64,000 nt of DNA from Spiroplasma ixodetis (GTDB lineage Bacteria; Bacillota_I; Bacilli_A; Mycoplasmatales; VBWQ01): the NCBI RefSeq assembly GCF_027923845.1, contig NZ_AP026933.1:1426001-1490000 (forward strand), given 5' to 3'. Positions 1-9,661 of the stretch are shown one piece after another; the stretch's first letter is position 1; every line of letters starts with the position of its first letter. The notes beneath the pieces were generated by a model. The model was not told the origin of the DNA, made no database searches, and saw only the letters and a program-made list of their open reading frames with translations. A program made the translations under genes and the position numbers.

Positions 1-689
1 TGATCATTATTTTTCATTAATTGCACAAAATAAAGCTGTAAATAGAAAAAATCACATATTATTTTTCATAAGTTTAAATATAAAGATTTAGTCAAATATA
101 TACAACAAAAACTATTATTGGGCTGATCACCTGAACAAATTTATGGCAGAATTAAAAATTTTCATAAACAATGAGCTATCAGCTTTAAAACAATTTACAA
201 TTGAATTTATTCTGGATTATTTGATAAAGTTACTAGTAAAAATTTAAGAAGAAAAGGTAAAAAACGAAGATCTCAAGAAAATCGTGGTAAATTTAATGGT
301 AAATCAATTAAAGAACGAGATAATAATGTTAATGATCGCATAACTCTTGGTCATTGAGAAGGAGATACTATAGTATCATCAAGAGGTAAAAGTAAATCAT
401 GTTTAATAACTTTAGTTGAAAGAGTATCACGATTTACTTTAGCAATGTTAGTTAAAAACAAAACTACTAAAGTTATTAATAAAAATATCATTCATTATTT
501 ATCAATTCTTCCTAAAAATATTGTTAAAACTATTACTTTTGATCGTGGTAAAGAATTTGCAAATTGACAACAACTTGAAAAAAAGTTAGATGTGAAAATT
601 TATTTTGCAAATCCATATTCACCTTGACAAAGAGGTACTAATGAAAATACTAATGGTTTAATTAGAGAAAAATTTCCTAAAAAATTTAT

Positions 690-1628
690 CGGACTTCTCC
701 CCACATGTACTTGTGGAGGGAATAATGAAACTGAATGAATTCAACAATGCTTTTCAAACTGAACAGCAATGTCTTGCATATATAGCAAATTTGAAAGAAA
801 ACAAATGTATTAGGTGTTTTAATTTTAATTTGAATACTTCTGATTTAAAAAGAATGAGATGTTTAAAATGTAATCAAACATTTAGCATTCTCACAGGCAC
901 CATATTTTCAAGGTCACAAACATCTTTAACATCTTGGTTTTATCTTATCTTTAGATGAATAAACACCAAACATGGAATTCCATCAACAGATATTGCAAAA
1001 GAATTGGGAGTGACTTTGAAAACTGCTTGAAGAATGACTCATAAAATCAGAACACGTATTGCAAAACAAAAACCTCAATTTATTGTTGAAGGTACAGTGC
1101 AAATTGATGAAATGTATCTTTCACATATGGGTTTTAAAAAACAAGGAAGATCCTTGGTGAATAAAACCTTGATTGTTGGCATTTATCAAAAAACAACCAA
1201 TAATTTAATTGTGAAAGTATTGAAAAACGCAAAGAGTAAAAATCTTTTGCAGTTTGCAAAAAACCACATTTCTTCAAAATGTCTTGTATATACTGATTCT
1301 TGAAAAGGATATTGCGATTTTAAATCAGTTTTCACTAAGCATGAAACAGTTAACCATCAAGATGGCTATGTTTCAAAAATTGGTGTAAATACCAACCAAA
1401 TTGAATCAGTTTGAAAACATATAAGAAGAACATTTAAAACACATATCAAAGTTGCAAAACATCATGTTCATTTATATGCTAAAGAAGCTGCATATAAATT
1501 CAACAAGATACCTAGTTTTGAAACTGTAATTCTATGTTTGATTTAAAAATATGGGGAGAAGTCCGTAGATAGGCTTTTCTCAGCATTTATGTGATAAAAT
1601 TAAAATAGTACATAAAGGGAGAAAAGCC
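690..1628 (+). mobile_element. IS1595-family element 1, inserted in IS30
   Basis: The element is flanked by a perfect 8-bp target duplication, AAATTTAT (682-689 and 1629-1636), and the interrupted IS30 is contiguous across it. The left end begins CGGACTTCTCCCC. An inverted copy of that end lies at about 1551-1565, but the element continues some 60 bp further through a hairpin (GGCTTTTCTC paired with GAGAAAAGCC) before the duplication. The true right end is therefore the outer one. Confidence 0.93.
725..1546 (+). CDS. IS1595-family transposase (copy 1)
   Basis: This 273-residue protein catalyses movement of the surrounding IS1595 element. A zinc-ribbon is visible at residues 28-31 and 46-49 (CIRC, CLKC). 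The ISXO2-like catalytic core follows, with Asp128 (QIDEMYLS), Asp191 (VYTDSWKGY) and the NQIE motif at 224-227. The ATG at 725 was chosen because GGAGGG lies a few bases upstream; a GTG at 713 is in frame but lies in the terminal repeat. Six or more TGA codons encode Trp. It is intact and almost identical to copies 2, 3 and 5. Confidence 0.93.
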
Positions 1629-1779
1629 AAATTTATTTTTTCAAAAACTAATAAAAATGAAGTTCATAAATTTATATTGTCTTTAAACCAAAGACCCAGA
1701 AAAATACTAAATTATCTTTCACCAATCGAATATTTGAATAGAAAAATAATTTAGTTGCACTTACCTTTACAATTTTGCA

Positions 1780-2479
1780 ACTAACATTGCTAAAGTAAAT
1801 CGTGATACTCTTTCAACTAAAGTTATTAAACATGATTTACTTTTACCTCTTGATGATACTATAGTATCTCCTTCTCAATGACCAAGAGTTATGCGATTAT
1901 TAACATTATTATCTCGTTCTTTAATTGATTTACCATTAAATTTACCACGATTTTCTTGAGATCTTCGTTTTTTACCTTTTCTTCTTAATTTTTTACTAGT
2001 AACTTTATCAAATAATCCAGAATAAATTCAATTGTAAGTTGTTTTAAAGCTGATAGCTCATTGTTTATGAAAATTTTTAATTCTGCCATAAATTTGTTCA
2101 GGTGATCAGCCCAATAATAGTTTTTGTTGTATATATTTGACTAAATCTTTATATTTAAACTTATGAAAAATAATATGTGATTTTTTTCTATTTACAGCTT
2201 TATTTTGTGCAATTAATGAAAAATAATGATCATTATCTTTATTTCTATTAACTTCTCGAATAATAGTACTAATACTTCGATTAAGATTTTTAGCTATTTC
2301 ATTAATTTTAACTTTAAATTTCAATTGATTCTCAATATAAATTCTTTCATCTATCCCAATATGTTTATAACTCATATAAAAACTCCTTACTTTTTCTAAA
2401 CTAAATTTAGCATTATGAAATTTTTATATGAGAATTTTTTGCAATTTTATTTACTTGCACTTACAAGTATAATTCAGCA
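1780..2479 (-). pseudogene. IS30 transposase, copy 2, C-terminus missing
   Basis: This copy starts at an ATG at 2375 with AGGAG upstream and encodes the helix-turn-helix start and the first catalytic Asp region. It stops abruptly at 1780, where it abuts the right end of IS30 copy 1, so the last third with the second Asp and the Glu is absent. The terminal repeat is present on the upstream side (about 2450-2479). The two IS30 copies face each other, which suggests deletion or recombination between inverted elements. Confidence 0.88.
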
Positions 2480-2583
2480 AAAAAGATTTTAATTAAAAAA
2501 TGTTGGCTGTTATGATATAAAATTAGATTTTTTTAATGCTATACTTATTTATAAAGTTTAAAATAATATGAAAGGAAGCAATT

Positions 2584-3315
2584 ATGAAAGTAATTAAGGT
2601 TAAAAATATTACTAAGTCATATAATGGTAATGTTGTACTGGGACCTATTAATTTAGAAATTGAGAGTGGTAGTTCTGTTGCTATTTTTGGTGTTAATGGT
2701 GCTGGTAAAACCACATTATGTGAGATTATTAGTAATACTAAAAATGCAAGTACAGGAGAAATTGAATATAACTTTAATAAAAAAGATATTCCATATGTTG
2801 TTGGAATAAATTTTCAAGATCAAGTTTATCCTAACTTTATAACAGTTAAAGAATTAATAAATTTTTATCATAAAATTTATTTAGATAAAATAAAACCCGA
2901 AATTTTTAATAGTATGTTAGATAAGTTTCAATTAAAAGAATTATACAAACATAAAGTAAATAGTTTATCGGGTGGTCAAAGACAAAGAGTTAATTTATTT
3001 TTATCATTATTTCATCAACCAAAAATTTATATTGGTGATGAGATTTCAACTGGTTTAGATGTTAAAACAAGAATTGATATTATTAATTTTTTACAAGAAC
3101 AAATTAGTTTGAATAACATTACTTTAATTTTAGTTAGTCATAACTTAGATGAAATACAAGCTTTATGTAAACGTATTATTTTTTTAAAGGATGGTCAAAT
3201 TATTGATGATACTACTGTTGTTGAAGTTACTAAAAAATATGGTTCATTATTAAAATATTATTTAGAAAAAACAGAAACATCATTAGAAATAACTACGAGA
3301 AAGGAAAAAAAATAA
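2584..3315 (+). CDS. ABC transporter ATP-binding protein (copy A, intact)
   Basis: This 243-residue nucleotide-binding subunit would hydrolyse ATP to drive the permease encoded next to it. It has Walker A at 36-43 (GVNGAGKT), the signature LSGGQ at 128-132, Walker B ending in Asp152-Glu153 (IYIGDE) and the H-loop His186 (VSHNLDE). The start has AAGGA upstream. The stop overlaps the permease ATG by one base (TAATG), so the two are translationally coupled. The pairing resembles drug or antimicrobial-peptide exporters of the ABC-2 class, but the substrate cannot be told. Only this copy reads intact; C and D have one A fewer near codon 67. Confidence 0.93.
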   Translation: MKVIKVKNITKSYNGNVVLGPINLEIESGSSVAIFGVNGAGKTTLCEIISNTKNASTGEIEYNFNKKDIPYVVGINFQDQVYPNFITVKELINFYHKIYLDKIKPEIFNSMLDKFQLKELYKHKVNSLSGGQRQRVNLFLSLFHQPKIYIGDEISTGLDVKTRIDIINFLQEQISLNNITLILVSHNLDEIQALCKRIIFLKDGQIIDDTTVVEVTKKYGSLLKYYLEKTETSLEITTRKEKK

Positions 3316-4082
3316 TGCTAGCAATGTTTCAATTATTATTTGGTTATTTTAAGAAATCTTTCCATAGTATTTTCTTTGGCTTTATTTTCCCTATTATTAT
3401 GTTAACAATTTTAGTTGCTGTATTAACACCTGGTAACCCAAATGCTGCACAAACAGTATTACCGGGGTTAGTGATGTCAGCTTCACCAGTATTAGGAATT
3501 GTTACTTTATCAATGACATATTCTGATTTTAAACAATCAATAATTATTAAAAGAATTGGTGCAACACCATTAAAACCATGACAATTTATTAGTAGTATTT
3601 TAATATTTCATGTTATTTTAATTTTTATTGGTAGTTTTTGAACATTAGGAATTGGTGTAGCTTTATATCATAATCAGATTAATTGAGAACTAATTAATTG
3701 AGGTTATATATTACTAGCAATTCTGCTTTCATCAATTATGTGTTCAGCAGTAGGAATAATGGTTGGTATTCTTGCTTCTGATTTTAAAATTGCTAATGCT
3801 TTTGCTTTATTATTATATTTGCCAACGTCATTTTTATCGGGTCAATATATTCCGTATGTAGCCATTAAAGGACAACCAGTTTTAGTTATTATTGCTAAAA
3901 TTATTCCTTTTTCTTATCCTGTTTCTATTATGAATAGAGGATGAAATAATTATGGTACTCCAAATGATTTAATCAATGCAGCACTTTTTGATAATTACTG
4001 AATACCGATTTTAGTTAGTTTACTTTGAATTGGAGCATTAATATTTGGAGCAATTATGGCTTATAAATATCGACGTAAATAA
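3315..4082 (+). CDS. ABC-2 type transporter permease (copy A)
   Basis: This 255-residue integral membrane protein has about six hydrophobic segments: roughly 15-38, 50-72, 95-120, 128-155, 160-180 and 225-248. It is the membrane partner of the ATPase at 2584, and the two genes overlap by one base. The shape matches the ABC-2 export permease family, as do the cytoplasmic stretch after the second segment and the Pro-Ser/Tyr-rich loop near 190-205. Four or more TGA codons are read as Trp. A terminator hairpin follows 65 bp downstream. Near-identical copies lie at 34849 and 51337, and a truncated one ends at 19446. Confidence 0.9.
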
Positions 4083-4146
4083 GTAAATAAGAAAAAATAT
4101 TTGTTTATAAAGAAATTATTTAAATTTTAAAAAATATTTACAAAAT

Positions 4147-4170
4147 AAACAAGCCTAATTAGGCTTGTTT
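4147..4170. terminator. Rho-independent terminator after the ABC operon, shared with the convergent gene
   Basis: A perfect stem (ACAAGCCTAA / TTAGGCTTGT) is followed by a T-rich stretch on the plus strand and preceded by an A-rich stretch. It can therefore serve both the ABC operon and the convergent DUF285 gene. Confidence 0.82.
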
Positions 4171-4187
4171 TGATTTATTTTTAAAAA

Positions 4188-4523
4188 TTAATGATACTTA
4201 AATTTTGGTCATTTACTTCGGCTATTAATTCCTGAATTAGTAGCAAAAAGATCAAAATTATTAACTTTTTCTACATTTCATGCTGAAAGGTTCTGATTAA
4301 ATTTTTTTGCATTTCAAAACATTCCCATCATATTTGTTACTTTTGAAGTATTTCACTTTGAAATCTCTTGATTAAATTTTTTTGCATCATAAAACATATA
4401 ACTCATATCTACTATATTTGATATATTTCAAGAAGATATGTTTTGATCAAATGTTAGATTATCAGCAAACATATTACTTAAAGAAGTAATTTTTGTTGGT
4501 AATTGATCTGGTACTTTTTCAAC
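4188..4523 (-). pseudogene. C-terminal end of a DUF285/BspA-like repeat protein (copy A)
   Basis: About 112 residues remain, ending in TAA at 4188-4190. They contain repeated motifs of the type F(N/D)Qx(I/L)SxWxxSxVxxMxxMF, typical of the DUF285 (mycoplasma surface 26-residue) repeat family, which is often surface-exposed and variable. The N-terminal part, with any signal peptide, is removed by the IS256 fragment starting at 4524. The same truncation is present in copies B, C and D, so it predates the segment duplication. Confidence 0.82.
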
Positions 4524-5370
4524 GAGGCTTTTTAATAATCTGTGTATCTTTGTTTTACAAAGTTGCTAATTTAGATTAATTCTGTCTTCAAATTTTATCA
4601 TAAAATGAGCAATTGCTGTATTTCAATTTTGAATAGGCAATGTTCATTTTTTTGTTATATTTTCAATTGCCAAGTAAAATATTTTGAAAACTGCCATATC
4701 ATTAGGAAAAACTTTTTTATTTCTGATGATTTTTCGTAATTGACTATTAACAGATTCAATAGCATTTGTAGTATAAATCACTCTTTTGATTTCTACTGGA
4801 TAACTAATAAAAACCATTAAATTATCTCAATTTTTATATCAAGATTTAGTAATTTGAGGATATTGTTTATTTCATTTACTTTCAAACGATTCTAAAGCTT
4901 GCATTGCTTGTTCTTCACTACATGCACTATAAATTGGTTTTAAATCTGCAACTAGACCTTTTCGATGTTTGTATGAAACATATTTTAAACTATTTCTAAT
5001 TTGATGAACAATGCATAATTGATGTTCTGTTTTAGGATAAACTGATTGTATTGCTTCTGACATGCCTGTTAAATTATCACTACAAGCAATAAGAATATCA
5101 TTTAAGCCACGATTTTTCATTTCTGTGAAATTAGATAATCAAAACTTAGAACCTTCATTTTCACTAATTCATAATCCTAAAACATCTTTTTTGCCTTCTA
5201 AATCAACTCCTAATGCTATATAAACTGATTTGTTAATAATCCGTTTATCTTGTCGTACTTTAACTACTATACAATCAAAATAAACAATAGGATAAATACT
5301 TTCTAATGGTCGATTTTGTCATGCTTTAACATCATCAATAACATCATCAGTAATTTGACTAATAACACTT
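4524..5370 (-). pseudogene. IS256 transposase, C-terminal fragment (copy A)
   Basis: The fragment covers the right terminal repeat (from GAGGCTTTTTAATAATC) and the coding part from the first catalytic Asp region to the stop at 4566-4568, including Asp (ACSDNL) and Glu (TTNAIESVN). It ends at 5370 where IS3 begins. No N-terminal half is found beyond the IS3, so this is not a simple insertion. Confidence 0.9.
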
Positions 5371-5393
5371 TGGAATGGCAACCCTTTTTAGGA

Positions 5394-6270
5394 CTATTTT
5401 TTGGTAGACATTTGTTCATGATATTTAACGGGAGTTAGGTAGTTTAGAGTGCTGTGAATTCTTATGTTGTTATATCAATTTATGTAATCAAATAATTCTA
5501 ATTTTAATTGGATTAATGATGTAAAATTTTTATCATTAATAAACTCTGTTTTGAAAGTTTTAAAAGTTGCTTCAGCAACAGCATTGTCATAAGGACATCC
5601 TTTTTGCTTAAAGAACGGGTAATATTGAATGCTAATAAAAGTTTATCAATAGTTTTATTATTGAATTCATTACCGCGATCGCTATGAAATATTTGAATAT
5701 CTTTTAAACAGCGATTTGAGTGCATAAATGCTTGATGTACTAATGATGCATCTTTTTTAACTCCAACACTATGTCCAATAATTTCGCGGTTGTACAGGTC
5801 TACTAATAGGCAAATATAGTTTCATTTACCATTAACTTGAACATAAGTTAAATCACTGACAATAACTTCATTTTTAATTCTATTATTAAAGTCTCTATTA
5901 ACAAGATTGGTAATTTGACTATCATTGACTTTATTATGATGATTTTTGAATGATAATTTAGTGTATTTTGATATTAAATTATGCTTATTCATAATTTTTT
6001 TAATTTTTCTGCGTGATAAATAAATTTCTTGGTTTGCTAGTATGACTTTTAATCTTCTAGTACCATAAACTTCTTTATTTTCTTTAAAAGCACTAATAAC
6101 AGCTTCATCATAAATATTATTTTGAATTTTTTCTTTTTCTTTAAATTAAAATAATATGTTGATTTAGAGAGTTTTAAAAAACGACACATTGTGCGAATTT
6201 TATATTTAACTTTATTTTTAGTAATAATTTCTATTTTCTGCCTATTATTAGTGCTGCTTGCTTTAAAATA
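5394..6270 (-). pseudogene. IS3 type 1 OrfB (copy A, frameshifted)
   Basis: This is the integrase-core half of the IS3 transposase, with motifs SDLTYV (Asp), FHSDRGNEF (Asp) and NAVAEATF (Glu). As written it has two single-base deletions relative to copy B: a 5-T run near 5611 (6 in the others) and a shorter T run near 6142. The stop is at 5394-5396. Copies B and C are free of these shifts. Confidence 0.87.
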
Positions 6271-6509
6271 TCATTTTCCATTCGTAACTGTTTTAATTCT
6301 TTATTTGCTTGAATTAATTGTTTTTCTAAATCTGAAAGATTATTTTTAATTTTAAAACTACCTGAATTAGTAAATTGTTTAATTCATTTATAAGTAGTTG
6401 CTCTTGTAACATTATATTCTTTAGCAAGACAAGACACTGACTTACCACTTTGATATAAAGCTACTATTTGCTTTTTAAATTCGTCGGTATATGAGTTAAT
6501 ATTGGTCAT
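6231..6509 (-). CDS. IS3 type 1 OrfA
   Basis: This 92-residue protein has a helix-turn-helix of the transposase_8 type (TDEFKKQIVALY...SVSCLAKEYNV) followed by a leucine-zipper-like helix (DLEKQLIQANKELKQLRMEN). OrfA proteins bind the element ends and, by frameshifting, provide the N-terminus of the OrfAB transposase. The OrfB frame is entered by a -1 shift near TTTTAAAGC in the overlap. It reads intact here; copies C and D carry an 11-bp duplication. Confidence 0.9.
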
Positions 6510-7136
6510 AATTATAGTTCCTTTCTTTTAACAAATTTGTTCACTTGTCTACGTAATTAGTGTCCAATAAAGTGTAACCCATCCAGATAAAGAACCTAGT
6601 GTATTGCAATTAATTTTAAAAAAAATTAGTTAAAAAGATTCGTATTAAGAATCATCGAAAAGAAAAAACTAGTTTTTGTATAATTGATTCGCAAAGTGTT
6701 AAAAATACAGATACTACTGAAAATAAAGGTTATGATGCTGGTAAAAAGATTTCAGGAATAAAACGTCATATTGCAGTTGATACGCAAGGTTTACCACATG
6801 CAATTTACATAACTACAGCAGAAAAAACAGATCGTAATAGTGCTATCATAATGATTAAAAGTGAAAAAGAAAATCTTTCTACAGTTCAAAAAATAATAGT
6901 AGATGCTGGCTATACTGGTGAAAAATTTGCTTCTGCAATCAAAACAATCATAAATGCAAATGTTGAAGTTGTAAAACGTAATGAATTACATTCTTTTGTA
7001 GTACTACCAAAAAGATGAGTTGTAGAACGAAGCTTTGCATGATTAGAAAAATGCAGAAGATTATGAAAAAATTGTGAAAGAAAACTAATGAACTTGTCAA
7101 GAAAAGTGGACAATAAAAGTAACCTTTTATTAAATT

Positions 7137-8110
7137 TTATAAAATAGCGTTTGTAAGTGTTAAATTTATAGGTATGAAGTAATTATTTGTTGGTTTGGAA
7201 TGAGCTAATCGATATTCGATTGGACTCATTCCTTTTAATTTTATTTGAGGTCGATAATTATTATAAAAGTAAATATATTTAGGTAAGTTGTCTTGTATTC
7301 ATTCAATAGTTCTATTTTTTCTTGGAATTTGATATAGAAATTCTGTTTTCATTGTTCCAAATCAAGTTTCAGTAGCACCATTATCACAGGAATTACCTCT
7401 TCTAGACATTGAAATTTTTATTTTTAATTCATCACATAAAATTTTATAAGAAGGATTTGTATAGTGAAATCCTTGATCTGATTGTAAAATTCATGAAGTA
7501 GGTTTTTGAGCATTAACTCAAGCTTGGATAATGTTTTGGACAACAAATGTCATGTCTAAACTTGCACTTATTTTATAATCTAATATTTCATTATTATGAA
7601 AATCTTTAACAATTGATAAATAATATGTTTTACCATTAGTTAATAAATAAGTTATATCAGTACCTAATTTTTCATTTAAATTAGTAGTTGAAAAATCACG
7701 TTTTAATAAATTATCATATCTTAAACTTCCTGATTTAGTTCTATAATCAAATTTTTTTATGCGAACCTTAGCTTTTAAACTCATATTTTTCATATATCTA
7801 TATACAATATGAAATTTTAATTTTAAATTATAAATTTTGTTAATTCATAAAGTTATCATTTTATAACCATAAATTTCTTGAAATTCATAAAAAATATTTT
7901 TAATTATATTAGCTAAAAATGTATCTCATTTATTAAATTCATTCATTCCATTCTTAATTCACTTATAATATCCTGATTTTGAAACATTTAATAATCAACA
8001 TAAATAACTAATCTGATATTTTTTCTTCAATGAGAAAATCACAAAATATTTCTTCTTTTTGTCGATTTTTCTAAATACTTTTTATATCGTTCATTGCCTC
8101 AATATATTCA
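7137..8110 (-). pseudogene. IS3 type 2 OrfB (integrase core, probably one frameshift)
   Basis: The protein has the IS3 integrase core: GTDITYL (Asp), LQSDQGFHYTN (Asp) and CDNGATETWFGTMKTE (Glu). A -1 frame from OrfA gives GNERYKKYLEKSTKRR. The continuation KYFVIFSLKKKYQISYLCWLLNVSKSGYY is in the next frame, so one A appears to be missing in the run near 8057. With that base the gene would be intact to the stop at 7137-7139. No second copy exists in the window for comparison. Confidence 0.8.
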
Positions 8111-8355
8111 ATTAATTCTTGTTTTGTCATTTCATTAAAATTTAAAGATTTGGGTCGACCTGTTCTTTTGGTTTTTTTAGCACGAATTCCATTGCCATAT
8201 TCTAAACCTTTTTCACCTAATAATTTATATGCTTTAATTCATTCTTTTATTGATGATCGACCAATACCATACTCTAATGCGGTTTTATCAATTGTTTTAA
8301 TTTTACTTATTTTTATTATTTTTAACTTTTCTTCTTTTGATAGTCATTTAGCCAT
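8071..8355 (-). CDS. IS3 type 2 OrfA
   Basis: This 94-residue OrfA starts at ATG 8355 with AAGGA upstream. The helix-turn-helix segment KTIDKTALEYGIGRSSIKEW is followed by a second helical pair ending in a GRPKSL motif, as in IS150-type OrfA proteins. It should form the DNA-binding start of the frameshifted OrfAB transposase. Confidence 0.87.
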
Positions 8356-8551
8356 AAAAAAATGAACACCTTCCTTAAAGTATTTTTAACACAAAGGTTA
8401 CAATTCTGTGTCTACTTTATTCTAGATGTTCACTAAATACTAGTTTACAAATGGTTGTTCTGTCCTTTATTTCAATTTTATTAAAAAGATTCTAAACAGG
8501 TTCTTAGAAAATAAGGTAAAATTACTATATATTTTAAAATAAGAGGTATAT

Positions 8552-9358
8552 ATGCATAAAAATTATCCAAGTCATGTTACTAAAGAACAATTTGAGAACA
8601 TAAAATCAACTTTAGAAAACAGCAAAAAGAAAACAAAACCAAGAAATTTAGATTTATATGAAGTGTTTTGTGCAGTTTTATATGTATTAAAAAGTGGTTG
8701 TCAATGAAGAATGTTACCAAAAAATTTTCCAAAATGACAAACTGTATATTATTATTTCCAAATTTGAAGTAAAAACAATGATAAAGAACCTAGTGTATTG
8801 CAATTAATTTTAAAAAAATTAGTTAAAAAGATTCGTATTAAGAATCATCGAAAAGAAAAAACTAGTTTTTGTATAATTGATTCGCAAAGTGTTAAAAATA
8901 CAGATACTACTGAAAATAAAGGTTATGATGCTGGTAAAAAGATTTCAGGAATAAAACGTCATATTGCAGTTGATACGCAAGGTTTACCACATGCAATTTA
9001 CATAACTACAGCAGAAAAAACAGATCGTAATAGTGCTATCATAATGATTAAAAGTGAAAAAGAAAATCTTTCTACAGTTCAAAAAATAATAGTAGATGCT
9101 GGCTATACTGGTGAAAAATTTGCTTCTGCAATCAAAACAATCATAAATGCAAATGTTGAAGTTGTAAAACGTAATGAATTACATTCTTTTGTAGTACTAC
9201 CAAAAAGATGAGTTGTAGAACGAAGCTTTGCATGATTAGAAAAATGCAGAAGATTATGAAAAAATTGTGAAAGAAAACTAAATACTAGTTTACAAATGGT
9301 TGTTCTGTCCTTTATTTCAATTTTATTAAAAGATTCTAAACAGGTTCTAAGAAACTAG
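8552..9358 (+). CDS. IS5-family (IS427-like) transposase, full length
   Basis: This is a 268-residue DDE transposase. The N-terminal domain contains YEVFCAVLYVLKSGCQWRMLP, typical of the DUF4096/IS5 start. The core has Asp in IIDSQSVKNTD, Asp in IVDAGYTG and the ERSFAWLEKCRRL motif. AAGAGG lies just upstream of the ATG. A 4-A run near 9331 gives a slightly extended C-terminus; fragments with 5 A would end a few residues earlier. The element sits head-to-tail behind the fragment ending at 8504, and this extra full copy exists only in segment A. Confidence 0.9.
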
Positions 9359-9419
9359 TTAAATTACCTGTGGTTGTTGCAAGTGTTAAAACACTTAATG
9401 TTTTGATTAATATTTTCAT
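9346..9419 (-). pseudogene. 5' stub of a secreted-protein gene (copy A)
   Basis: The stub begins at ATG 9419 with AAGGAG upstream. It encodes about 24 residues with a Lys-containing start and a hydrophobic stretch (KTLSVLTLATTT), as in Spiroplasma signal peptides. The IS5 element then ends the gene. No mature part remains, so the function is unknown. The same stub and leader occur in copies B, C and D. Confidence 0.62.
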
Positions 9420-9448
9420 TAAGATCTCCTTTTTTGTTTTTCCCCAAT

Positions 9449-9499
9449 AACTTCTTAAGTTTAAGAAGTTAATTTATATTTTAAGTTGTTTAAAATATA
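9449..9499. promoter_or_regulatory. Two tandem hairpins upstream of the secreted-protein stub
   Basis: Hairpin 1 is a perfect inverted repeat (AACTTCTTAA / TTAAGAAGTT, 9449-9470). Hairpin 2 (TATATTTTAA / TTTAAAATATA, 9475-9499) follows within 5 bp. They lie 30-80 bp before the ATG on the minus strand and could be an operator or leader structure. They are conserved in all four copies, but recent duplication explains that. Confidence 0.5.
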
Positions 9500-9661
9500 A
9501 ATGCAATAAGTGTTTAGTTTATGATAGAAATAAAAATATATAAATATTAGGAAAAAATTTTATGTTATTAGTAAGGTTAAATGTAATAAAAAAGTTATAT
9601 AATATATTTTTTGCATCCAATTTGTTTTTTTTAAAAAAAGATATTTTATGATATTATTAAA
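9500..9661. other. AT-rich intergenic stretch, nothing assigned
   Basis: No coding potential was seen. Copies B-D have about 105 bp more here, including a terminator-like hairpin; that stretch is missing in A next to the IS1595. Confidence 0.5.

Larger units (their letters stand above)
1..1779 (+). mobile_element. IS30-family element, copy 1 (5' end outside window, interrupted by IS1595)
   Basis: The IS30 transposase reads from base 1 to 689 and resumes at 1629, ending at a TAG near 1754. The DDE motifs seen in the intact copy at 46859-47809 are present (GHWEGDT, FDRGKEF, RGTNENT). Two things break it: a 6-A run near base 51 where the intact copy has 7, and the IS1595 at 690-1628. The right end carries the terminal repeat ending TTTTGCA. 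The start of the gene lies before the window. Confidence 0.9.
5371..6585 (-). mobile_element. IS3-family element type 1 (copy A)
   Basis: The imperfect terminal repeats are TGGAATGGCAACCC on the left and the inverse of TGGATGGGTTACAC on the right, with a shared GGAC further in. The element has the IS3 two-frame organisation on the minus strand. No target duplication is seen: one side abuts IS256, the other an IS5-like fragment. The same two junctions occur in copies B, C and D, so the composite arose once. Confidence 0.9.
7089..8432 (-). mobile_element. IS3-family element type 2
   Basis: The element inserts into the IS5-like fragment with target duplication CTAA (7085-7088 and 8433-8436). 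Its ends are TGAACTTGTC on the left and, inverted, TGAACATCTA on the right; both are followed by an A-rich stretch and GTxGACA. The interrupted IS5 sequence is contiguous across it when compared with 9270-9300. It is the only copy in the window. Confidence 0.92.
6586..8504 (+). pseudogene. IS5-like transposase 3' fragment, split by a second IS3
   Basis: The fragment begins at codon 77 of the full protein found at 8552, directly after the IS3 end, and runs to 7088. It resumes at 8433 and ends near the stop at about 8494. It carries DDE motifs IIDSQSV, IVDAGYTG and WVVERSFAWL. An extra A in the run near 6615 shifts the frame early. The interruption at 7089-8432 is a clean IS3 insertion with a 4-bp duplication. 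Confidence 0.88.

Noticed and set aside
2523-2714. Minus-strand open frame over the ABC ATPase start (also 34058-34357 and 50534-50845)
   Set aside because: It is the antisense shadow of the Walker A region; no ribosome binding site, and it moves with the ATPase sequence.
5371-6585. Simple IS3 insertion into IS256
   Set aside because: No target duplication, and the N-terminal half of that IS256 is not found on the other side; the right flank is IS5 instead.
6910-7113. Minus-strand open frame over the IS5-like fragment
   Set aside because: Antisense of the transposase core; it has no start signal.
8150-8365. Plus-strand open frame of 71 codons
   Set aside because: It lies opposite IS3 type 2 OrfA, which has clear homology, a start and a ribosome binding site.
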